This document shows, piece after piece, positions 34,150 to 41,479 of a DNA stretch of 64,000 bases (the first letter of the stretch is position 1; every line of letters begins with the position of its first letter). The notes under the pieces are model-generated. The model was not told the origin of the DNA and made no database searches. It worked only from the letters and a program-made list of their open reading frames with translations. The stretch comes from an uncultured bacterium. GTDB taxonomy: Bacteria; Bacteroidota; Ignavibacteria; UBA10030; BY39. The stretch lies in the NCBI GenBank assembly GCA_937967455.1, contig CALCJK010000009.1, positions 186,001 to 250,000 of the forward strand, in the 5' to 3' direction. Made by a program: the position numbers and the translations under genes.

Positions 34150-34836
34150 ATGATAAAAATTGAAAATTTAAAGAAAATTTATCATGACAATGGACTCCCT
34201 GTAAAAGCACTTGACAATATTAGTTTGGAATTTCAAAAGGGAGAATTTACAGTTATTGCAGGTTCTTCGGGTTCTGGAAAAACTACATTACTTAATTTAA
34301 TTGGTGCACTCGATAAGCCAACTGAGGGCAAAATATTATTTGAGGGAGAAGACTTATCTTTAAAGTCTAAATCACAACTGGCAGAATTGAGATTATATAA
34401 ATTAGGATTTGTATTTCAAGCATATAATTTAATTCCAGTTTTAACGGCAATTGAAAATGTTGAATTCACAATGATTTTAATGAAAATACCAGAGAAAGAA
34501 CGTCGAGAAAGAGCATATAAAATTCTTGAAGAATTAAATGTTGCGAATCTCGCAGATAAAAAACCTAATGAGATGAGTGGAGGAGAGCAACAACGAGTTG
34601 CTGTTGCTCGGGCAATTGTAACGAATCCATCGGTTGTCCTTGCTGATGAACCAACTGCAAATCTGGATTCTCATACAGGATCTCAATTAATGGATCTAAT
34701 GGAAAAATTAAATCGTGATAGAGATATTACTTTTATATTTTCAACACATGATCCAATTGTAATTGAAAGAGGTCGCCGACATATAACTCTGAGAGATGGA
34801 AAGGTTGTGAGTGATACTTCAAAATGTTTGCAATAA
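34150..34836 (+). CDS. ABC transporter ATP-binding protein, LolD/MacB type
   Basis: The 228-residue ATPase has Walker A GSSGSGKTTLLN, Q-loop FQAYNLIPVLTA, signature MSGGEQQRVAVARA, Walker B VVLADEPTANLD and H-loop FSTHDP. The sequence is complete and belongs to the LolD/FtsE/MacB class that energises mechanotransmission-type permeases. It lies 14 nt after the second permease. Its stop lies 13 nt inside the next gene, so expression of the barrel is coupled. Confidence 0.92.
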   Translation: MIKIENLKKIYHDNGLPVKALDNISLEFQKGEFTVIAGSSGSGKTTLLNLIGALDKPTEGKILFEGEDLSLKSKSQLAELRLYKLGFVFQAYNLIPVLTAIENVEFTMILMKIPEKERRERAYKILEELNVANLADKKPNEMSGGEQQRVAVARAIVTNPSVVLADEPTANLDSHTGSQLMDLMEKLNRDRDITFIFSTHDPIVIERGRRHITLRDGKVVSDTSKCLQ

Positions 34837-35948
34837 GAAGAATTAAAATTATATTATTATCAATTTTCATTATTTATAATGTTACTATTTCACAAAATCA
34901 ATTTTATTTTGATGGATATTTATTAAATCTAAGTTTAGTGCAACTAAGAAAAAATCCTTTTACAATCCACTCTAATAACATTTTCCAGAATCTTGAGCGT
35001 ATACGGTTGAGACCCAGTTTAAATTTTGATGACAGATTTAATTTTACGGTTGAGTATGAGGCTTTTATACATTATAAAAATAAAATCGAGACATATTCAG
35101 AGAATTATAAAATTATTACCGGTCAAATTGTAAATTTACATTCTGAAATGTTGAATAATAGATTATGGCATATTATTCATTTTATAGACCGAATGTATTT
35201 AAAGATCAATTTTGATAAGATTAATTTAACACTTGGGCGACAGAGAATTGCTTGGGGTACAGGTAGAATCTGGAATCCAACCGATTTATTTAATCCAATA
35301 AATCCAACTAATTTCGCTAAAATCGAAAAAGATGGTGTAGATGCTGCATTCGTTAAATATAATTTTGCAAATTTGACTGATCTATCAATCGTTATTAACC
35401 CTACGAAAATTAAAACCAACTTTTCGATACGTTTAAGAACTAATTTTTCAGAATTTGATTTGTCCGTATTGGGTGGTAAATTCACAAACGACTATGTGCT
35501 TGGAGCTGATTTTGCAGGCAATTTGCTGAATGCTGGCGTTAGAGGCGAGATGCTTTATTCACAAAATAACATTAAATATATCTTAGGTATTGACCATCAA
35601 TTTACACCAAAAATATACTCATTAATAGAATATCATTTTAATGGTGCAGGTAAATCGAAAAAAGCTTTTTATGATTTTAATAGTTTACTGAATAATTACT
35701 CAATTTACCTTGCCAAAAAATATTTTATTTTTCAGTTATCTTATATTGTTCATCCGTTATCATCGATATCGATTTTAATCAAGAGAAATTTAAACGACAA
35801 TAGTAGTTTTTATTCGCTCGATTTGTCGTATTCTATTCTTGATAATTTAAATGTAAGTTGGATTACTAATATCTTTTCTGGAAGTTGTTATACGGAATAT
35901 TGGTATTATCCAAGTAGTACAATTATTCGCAGTGAATATTATTTTTAG
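34824..35948 (+). CDS. outer-membrane beta-barrel protein linked to the ABC export cluster
   Basis: The 374-residue protein has a signal peptide ending near TISQNQ and a strand-rich body with GRQRIAWGTGRIWNPTD followed by FNPINPTNF. That pattern recurs in outer-membrane proteins found beside LolA-like/FtsX clusters in Bacteroidota and relatives. No TonB box or plug is present. It overlaps the ATPase gene. It may be the outer-membrane receptor or export port for the cargo of this ABC system. The specific function is unknown. Confidence 0.7.
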   Translation: MFAIRRIKIILLSIFIIYNVTISQNQFYFDGYLLNLSLVQLRKNPFTIHSNNIFQNLERIRLRPSLNFDDRFNFTVEYEAFIHYKNKIETYSENYKIITGQIVNLHSEMLNNRLWHIIHFIDRMYLKINFDKINLTLGRQRIAWGTGRIWNPTDLFNPINPTNFAKIEKDGVDAAFVKYNFANLTDLSIVINPTKIKTNFSIRLRTNFSEFDLSVLGGKFTNDYVLGADFAGNLLNAGVRGEMLYSQNNIKYILGIDHQFTPKIYSLIEYHFNGAGKSKKAFYDFNSLLNNYSIYLAKKYFIFQLSYIVHPLSSISILIKRNLNDNSSFYSLDLSYSILDNLNVSWITNIFSGSCYTEYWYYPSSTIIRSEYYF

Positions 35949-35950
35949 TT

Positions 35951-36760
35951 ATGATTAAAAATTATTTTGTATCGAAAATTAAGCCTTTAGACATTCTGGT
36001 AAACAGGGTTGGTTTGTCGGCGACATATAGGCCTGGGCAAGAAACTATTTTTAAAGCATTAGATGAAGGGATAAACTTTTATTTCTGCTTTGGAATTGAT
36101 ACACATATGATAAAAGTGTTAAAGGATTTATCAAAAAATCAGCGAGAACAAATTGTTATTGCCACAGGAGCTTATAACTATAAATACTTTTTTCAGGATA
36201 TAGATAAAACCTTTCAAAAGAGATGCAAACAATTAAATACTGATTATATTGATCTATTTATGTTCTTAGGTGTACTTCAGGAAGCTGAATTAAAAGCAAA
36301 TATAATTGATTCGATGAATAAACTTAAAGAGCAGGGGAAAGTTAAAGCAATTGGGATTTCAACACATAATCGGAAATTAGCCGGTAAACTTGCTATCGAA
36401 GGTGTTTTTGATGTTCTAATGATTAGATACAATGCTGCTCACCGTGGTGCAGAGAGGGATATATTTCCTTTAATCAGTGATAAAGAAACAGCAATCGTAT
36501 CGTATACTGCAACTTCCTGGAGAAGATTATTGAAAAAACCAAAAGGATATAAAGGTGATAGGATTCCTACTGCTGGTGATTGTTATCGGTTTGTTTTAGG
36601 AAATGAAAATGTGGATGTATGCTTAATGGCACCAAAGAATCTTAAGGAATTTAAAGAAAATTTAGAGCAAATAAGAAAAGGAAAGCTTAATGATGAGGAT
36701 TTAAATTTTATGTTGCAATTTGGAGATTTTGTATATAATCAAAAGAAATGGTTTATGTAA
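35951..36760 (+). CDS. aldo-keto reductase-like protein with all catalytic residues replaced
   Basis: The 269-residue protein has the aldo-keto reductase barrel pattern: KALDEGINF, QIVIAT, LNTDYIDLFMF, MNKLKEQGKVKAIGIS and VDVCLMAP. The usual catalytic tetrad is gone. The Asp and Tyr of the DTAXXYG motif align with Phe45 and Asp50, the Lys after IAT with Gly73, and the His of YIDLYXXH with Leu106. It is therefore likely a non-catalytic or differently acting member. It follows the barrel gene after 2 nt, so it may be part of the export operon. A bidirectional terminator follows. Confidence 0.72.
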   Translation: MIKNYFVSKIKPLDILVNRVGLSATYRPGQETIFKALDEGINFYFCFGIDTHMIKVLKDLSKNQREQIVIATGAYNYKYFFQDIDKTFQKRCKQLNTDYIDLFMFLGVLQEAELKANIIDSMNKLKEQGKVKAIGISTHNRKLAGKLAIEGVFDVLMIRYNAAHRGAERDIFPLISDKETAIVSYTATSWRRLLKKPKGYKGDRIPTAGDCYRFVLGNENVDVCLMAPKNLKEFKENLEQIRKGKLNDEDLNFMLQFGDFVYNQKKWFM

Positions 36761-36763
36761 AAA

Positions 36764-36792
36764 AAGACCCAAAGTAGTTTACTTTGGGTCTT
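36764..36792 (+). terminator. bidirectional terminator between convergent genes
   Basis: AAGACCCAAAGTA pairs with TACTTTGGGTCTT around a three-base loop and is flanked by A- and T-rich ends. It separates the convergent aldo-keto reductase-like gene and the minus-strand Rossmann gene. Confidence 0.85.
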
Positions 36793-36804
36793 GCTAAGAA
36801 GATT

Positions 36805-38511
36805 TTATGCTTTCATTCTTTCACCGAGTTCTTCAACAGTAAAAATCCAACCTACAATTTTACCTGGTTCAATATCGCGGAAATTTTTCCAGTATTCTGG
36901 TGTTCTCAAGAATCTTGAACTAGTATCACCCTTGGGTATTTTTTCAATTTCTTTAAAAATTTTTAAAAATCTGCTCTTCCAAAGTTTCATATTTGAAATT
37001 CTTAAATCGACCCACCCATCATGAGCCCATAAGTTAATTTTGTTTTGATCAATCTGAAACTCATTCTCACCTCTGAATGGTGGGATCTTAATTTCGTTAC
37101 CCCGAATTAATTTTTTTCCATCTGGCATCAGTATTGGAATTCCTATTGATATGATTTGAGCCCTGAGATTTTGATTTTTTGTAATAATTTCTGTGAGTTT
37201 CTTTGAGAGTTTTTCAGGGTTCGTTTTTGCAACTGTAATCATATCATTAAATCCGAGTTTAAGTAAATAGGCTTCAAATAACAATTTTGACAGGCGTGGT
37301 GGTCCAAGCATTTCAAATGCAACACTATCAACACCAAATGTTTTTTCCAAATTTTCCATCTTCTTCAATGCTGATTCGAGCATAACGCCTGCACGGAAAG
37401 TTGGTTCTAAAGTAGCATGATCAAGAGCATTAATGATATCGTGTCCAGTATTTCCACCAAGTATTTCGTAGACAGCTACATCAGCAATTTCTTCGGGTGT
37501 AACGTATTCCATTTGACCAGGCATCGAAATTGCTTCAAATTCATTTTTTGAAAATATTCCATTTTCACCTGTGTCAATAAACACCGACTTTAGATTTTTG
37601 CCTGTTGATTTTACAAAATCAGGAATTCTAATTTTTAATTTACCATTGAGTTTGTAAGCTTTATCGGGTGGACAATCAAATAGTTCAATTGGTTTTCCTC
37701 TTCGCTTTATATCTCCATATGCTATTTTTTTCCAGGCGATAGCTGCGGTGGGTTTAATCTCTTTTGTGATTGGTGCATCTGGTGTCCGTCCCATAAGGAA
37801 AAGTAATAAAGTATGAGCACCGGCAACAGATGACTTTGCGAGTAAAACACGGGAGGGTTTTTCTTCACTGTGCGTATACGGTATATTTAAACCCATACCA
37901 CCTGTTCCACTTGTTCCAATCTTTACATATATTTTTGTACCAGCTTCTGTCATCGAACGATACATTACTTGAACATGCCGTACAAGTTGAGGCACATATA
38001 ATGTACAAAGTAATTTTTCTACAGTTTCGATAAGTTTGTTGTTTTTGCTTGCTTTCGCTGCTTTAATCTCACGCAATACATCTAAAGAACTTTGAAATAT
38101 ATTCTGGTAAGCAATTGCTGTAGCAGAGTTAACACAATCTATTACGATATCGGGTTTATATTTAGTCAGTAGTTGATAAATTGCTGTTTTTTTCAGAGTT
38201 GCATTATCAAGTTCATTTAATATATCGCTTATAAAGCACTGGCGTTTTTGTTCGTCATTCAAAATTTCCTCTCGGGACAAATCTTTAAACTCTGCTCTGG
38301 TAAAAATGTTACCCCACCACGGAATGAAGAAATCTTTTCCAGCATATGGATATTCTTTCCGTAAATTTTCTACTGCTTCTAATGCTTCTTCTTTAGTTAA
38401 TGAAGTTACAATTAATCTTTTTGGTTTTCGTTCCATTAACTTTCTACATACAGCTGAGCCAACTAATCCCCAGCCGCCTATTACGCATACTGTTTTTCCT
38501 TTAATGTCCAT
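36805..38511 (-). CDS. large NAD(P)-binding Rossmann (SDR-like) protein, unknown
   Basis: This 568-residue protein has an N-terminal Rossmann motif VCVIGGWGLVGSAV. A GTSGTGGMGLNIPYTHSEE segment lies near the middle, which probably surrounds the active site together with downstream VAGAHTLLLFLMG. It is twice the usual length of a short-chain dehydrogenase, and the C-terminal 200 residues match nothing I recognise. There is no signal peptide. It sits 1 nt before the lipoprotein gene on the same strand. The function is unknown; an oxidoreductase or epimerase-like activity is the most that can be said. Confidence 0.6.
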   Translation of the reverse strand: MDIKGKTVCVIGGWGLVGSAVCRKLMERKPKRLIVTSLTKEEALEAVENLRKEYPYAGKDFFIPWWGNIFTRAEFKDLSREEILNDEQKRQCFISDILNELDNATLKKTAIYQLLTKYKPDIVIDCVNSATAIAYQNIFQSSLDVLREIKAAKASKNNKLIETVEKLLCTLYVPQLVRHVQVMYRSMTEAGTKIYVKIGTSGTGGMGLNIPYTHSEEKPSRVLLAKSSVAGAHTLLLFLMGRTPDAPITKEIKPTAAIAWKKIAYGDIKRRGKPIELFDCPPDKAYKLNGKLKIRIPDFVKSTGKNLKSVFIDTGENGIFSKNEFEAISMPGQMEYVTPEEIADVAVYEILGGNTGHDIINALDHATLEPTFRAGVMLESALKKMENLEKTFGVDSVAFEMLGPPRLSKLLFEAYLLKLGFNDMITVAKTNPEKLSKKLTEIITKNQNLRAQIISIGIPILMPDGKKLIRGNEIKIPPFRGENEFQIDQNKINLWAHDGWVDLRISNMKLWKSRFLKIFKEIEKIPKGDTSSRFLRTPEYWKNFRDIEPGKIVGWIFTVEELGERMKA

Positions 38512-38512
38512 A

Positions 38513-39511
38513 TTATTTTAGCACCATTGTTTTTACTATTGATTCAAATGCGGGTAAATAGTTATCTTTATGAGGATTGTACCAGTTCAATGTAATTCTA
38601 ATTACATTATCGTTCTTTACAATAAAATATGCTCTACTTTCAATGTCTTTCATAACCGAATAATTAATGAATAAAGCTTTTTCACCGCTTACTGTTATTT
38701 CTCCTTGTCCTGAAGTTTTCTTGTATTTTGCTTTATTTTGTTCAAAAACTTTGTCTACACCTAAACCCTGCGCTCCAAAAACATCAAATCTTATTGAACA
38801 ATCAACTCTGTCTGCTTGTAAAGATGTGGCAAAGTCGAACTTTCCCTTATCAACCGAGATGAAATTCAAGTTATCAGGATATTTTATTACAAAATATGGA
38901 GTTTCATATGTACTAATTGTTGGAGATGCAGTCCAACCCTCAGCTTTTTTTAATTGAGGTTCTGGTAGTCTGAATGAATTTAACATTGTGTCAAATACTG
39001 CAGTATATGCATTATACCAGTCTCCAAATCCTGAAAAACTCAAAGCATAAAACAAGGTATCAACCTGGAATAAAATTTTGTAACCCATTAGATTCATTTT
39101 AGTTGTAATTGGTATTGTGAAATTTAGTTTTAATGCAGGTTTATCCAAGATTGCGACTTGATTTTCGTTATCGATTCGACCACTCATTCTTATTTCTTCT
39201 CTTATCTCATTAACCATGTCATCGAAAGATTTACCTTCAAGATTTTTTACCTGTACCAAAACTTCGTTTCCTAGTTCACCAGGTTGTCCAGGTGAAATAA
39301 ATTTATCTTTGACTGATTGTGATTGGTAAAATTGCGCATTACCTGGTTGACCAAGTTGCATCCAGATTTCTGGATAATTTATACTGAACCCATAAAGCGC
39401 GTCTCTGTATACTTTATATTTCTCAATTTTAGGGGGTTCAATTTTTTTACCACATGAAAATGTCATTAAGATAATGAACAATATTATTGATGAAAGAAAT
39501 ATTTTTTTCAC
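38513..39511 (-). CDS. lipoprotein with PsbP/DcrB-like domain
   Basis: The 332-residue protein starts at GTG 39511 with an excellent AAAGGAGG eight bases upstream. Its lipoprotein signal ends in MTFSCGKK. The mature part contains two similar halves resembling the PsbP/DcrB fold: YGFSINYPEIWMQ near residue 43 and TPYFVIKYPDNLNF near residue 205. The second half ends ITLNWYNPHKDNYLPAFESIV. It is probably anchored in the periplasmic face of a membrane. No function can be assigned. Confidence 0.65.
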   Translation of the reverse strand: MKKIFLSSIILFIILMTFSCGKKIEPPKIEKYKVYRDALYGFSINYPEIWMQLGQPGNAQFYQSQSVKDKFISPGQPGELGNEVLVQVKNLEGKSFDDMVNEIREEIRMSGRIDNENQVAILDKPALKLNFTIPITTKMNLMGYKILFQVDTLFYALSFSGFGDWYNAYTAVFDTMLNSFRLPEPQLKKAEGWTASPTISTYETPYFVIKYPDNLNFISVDKGKFDFATSLQADRVDCSIRFDVFGAQGLGVDKVFEQNKAKYKKTSGQGEITVSGEKALFINYSVMKDIESRAYFIVKNDNVIRITLNWYNPHKDNYLPAFESIVKTMVLK

Positions 39512-39562
39512 AGTTAAAACCTCCTTTTTTTGTTATTGTTGAGTATAATTAAATTATTAATA

Positions 39563-40042
39563 TTAAGATTTTTCTTTAATGAGCTTTCTCACTTCTTGAA
39601 TTTGTTTTAAATGTAACTCACTATGTTCTGTATAAAATTTTAACATATCAAAGAATGTAACATCACCACGTTCTGAGTGTTTAGCTTTTTTTGCCCATAC
39701 CTCTGGTTGTAATTTGTAAATGATTTGATAGGTTCTGTTTCGCAGTAATCCATATATTAGCAGTGCTAATTCATCATCGATTTCACCATAATGAAATGTC
39801 TGTGCCCATAAGTTCTGGTTGTATGCCAAAAGTAACGGATTATCTTCTGTGGCTATTCTAAATAATCTCGTGACTGCCATTATTTCACTGTCGCAGAGGT
39901 GATTTATTATTTCTTTAATTGACCATTTATCTGGTGCTGGTTTGAAGGATTTTTCATCTTCTGTAAGATCTTTCACAGCTTCTTTTATTTTATCGTGAGT
40001 TGTTATGTATCTTTCTAAAATATCTTTTAAATTAATTTCCAT
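39563..40042 (-). CDS. DinB-family protein
   Basis: The 159-residue four-helix protein has the DinB/YfiT-like pattern: PDKWSIKEIINHLCDSE with the first His, and YTEHSELHLKQIQEV with the second and third His. Together these form the usual triad for a divalent metal. Such proteins include thiol-dependent transferases and many of unknown function. It is probably cytoplasmic. It lies between a lipoprotein gene and a DUF1573 gene on the same strand. Confidence 0.78.
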   Translation of the reverse strand: MEINLKDILERYITTHDKIKEAVKDLTEDEKSFKPAPDKWSIKEIINHLCDSEIMAVTRLFRIATEDNPLLLAYNQNLWAQTFHYGEIDDELALLIYGLLRNRTYQIIYKLQPEVWAKKAKHSERGDVTFFDMLKFYTEHSELHLKQIQEVRKLIKEKS

Positions 40043-40057
40043 AAAATAATATCCTAA

Positions 40058-40735
40058 TTATTTTCTTACAAAAGCAAAGAATCGGAGCGGAATTTGACTT
40101 TGCTTCTTGTTGTTTGTGTTAAATATTACATCTCCCTGTAATATACCTTCACTGATTGCTGTGAAAGTGACATTTATTTGTGTTGATTCCTGTGGCATTA
40201 GTTTTCGCTGCATTATATTTACTGATAAGCCTGTTATTTTGCTCTGAATGGATTTTATTTCAACTGGTTCTTGAGTAGTGTTTCGCACATTTATAACTTG
40301 TGTTGCAACAGAATCCGGTCTTAATTGTTGAAAGTAAATATAAGGTGGATCAAATTTTAATAATGATACTATGTTTGCAGTAAAACTAATTTGTAGATTG
40401 GGATTTGTGGCGTCGTTCGATGTTATTGTAACTGTTTTATGAACCTTCCCATCAAATCCTTTTGAATCAAAACCAATATTTAATGTGGCAGTTTTCTTTG
40501 GTGGTAAAACTTTGTCACTTAGTAAAGTCGCAGTACATCCACACGATGCCCTCACATTAGTTATTACAAGTGTGTCTTTACCTGAATTCTTTATGGTTAC
40601 AATTTTCTCAGCTTTAGAACCAGCCAACATATCCCCAAAATCGAATTCTTTGCCTCCAATTATCTCTATCTTAGGCTGACTTAATGAATAACTTATAATT
40701 GTGAAGATAAAAACTGAAGTTAAAAGAGATTTCAT
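40058..40735 (-). CDS. DUF1573 exported protein
   Basis: The 225-residue protein has a signal peptide ending near YSLSQ and two immunoglobulin-like domains. The first contains FDFGDMLAGSKAEKIVTIKN followed by ASCGCTA, the conserved SCGC motif of DUF1573. The second starts around residue 130 (PPYIYFQQLRPDS). The family is common in Bacteroidota and planctomycetes and probably has structural or envelope roles. AAAGGTG precedes the start. It is transcribed divergently from the MerR gene across a 280-base AT-rich gap. Confidence 0.8.
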   Translation of the reverse strand: MKSLLTSVFIFTIISYSLSQPKIEIIGGKEFDFGDMLAGSKAEKIVTIKNSGKDTLVITNVRASCGCTATLLSDKVLPPKKTATLNIGFDSKGFDGKVHKTVTITSNDATNPNLQISFTANIVSLLKFDPPYIYFQQLRPDSVATQVINVRNTTQEPVEIKSIQSKITGLSVNIMQRKLMPQESTQINVTFTAISEGILQGDVIFNTNNKKQSQIPLRFFAFVRK

Positions 40736-41015
40736 AATACACCTTTCTCAATGTTTATTATTTGCTTTAATTTTAATAAATTTTAATGATTAAAGCAAAA
40801 TTCTAAATTTTCTTAAAACCGTTAAATAAACTTTTGATTAATTTTTTTATAGAAGAATTTTAAAAGAATGTTTTTCTAATTTTTTGTAAAAAAAGTAAGT
40901 ATTTTACTAAAAATGATAATTCATTAATGAAAAGTTTTATTGAATCTTATTAATTTCATCAAATTATTAAAACTTTGGATGGTATAAAACTTGATAATTA
41001 TAACTTTAGATTTTT

Positions 41016-41474
41016 ATGTTAAAAGAAGTTGAACATACTAAAGAACAGTATTATACAATTGGAAAAGCTTCGCAGCTTGTGGGGGTATCAGTCCAGATGT
41101 TACGTTTGTACGAGGATGAAGGTTTGATTATCCCTTTTAAAAAGAAGTCTTTGCACAGATTATACTCATCTGAGGATATAGAACGACTAAAGTGTATAAG
41201 AGATATGATTCATAATGAAAAAATCAGTATTATTGGAATTAAACGGATGATGGCTTTAATACCATGCTGGGCAATTAAAAAATGCCCAGTTATAATTAGG
41301 GAAGGTTGCGAAGCTTTTAAAGATCATACAAAACCATGCTGGCTAAATAAAATAGATAATGAACTATGCAATAGTAACGAATGTAGAGGCTGTTTAGTCT
41401 ATAAATCTATAAAAAGCTGTTCAGCTTTAAAGCAATTATTGAATCAAATTGACAATTTAGTTATAGAAGGGTAG
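41016..41474 (+). CDS. MerR-type regulator with Cys-rich C-terminal domain
   Basis: The 152-residue protein begins with a MerR winged helix (YYTIGKASQLVGVSVQMLRLYEDEGL, residues 12-37) and HRLYSSEDIERLKCI. Instead of a long dimerisation coil it ends with eight cysteines in about 50 residues (84, 90, 98, 108, 118, 123, 126, 135). The arrangement suggests a metal, FeS or persulfide sensing site. It is 5 nt upstream of the molybdopterin reductase gene and probably controls that operon. No Shine-Dalgarno is visible, so the transcript may be leaderless or start close to the ATG. Confidence 0.82.
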   Translation: MLKEVEHTKEQYYTIGKASQLVGVSVQMLRLYEDEGLIIPFKKKSLHRLYSSEDIERLKCIRDMIHNEKISIIGIKRMMALIPCWAIKKCPVIIREGCEAFKDHTKPCWLNKIDNELCNSNECRGCLVYKSIKSCSALKQLLNQIDNLVIEG

Positions 41475-41479
41475 TAAAT

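Noticed and set aside
31683-34836. FtsX/FtsE cell-division pair
   Set aside because: Permeases are 400-residue MacB/LolCE-type with large periplasmic domains, occur in tandem and follow a LolA-like gene.
40980-40995. TGGTATAAAACTTGAT upstream of the MerR gene as a sigma-54 promoter
   Set aside because: Spacing fits, but the invariant GC of the -12 element is GA, so it is unlikely to be used by sigma-54.
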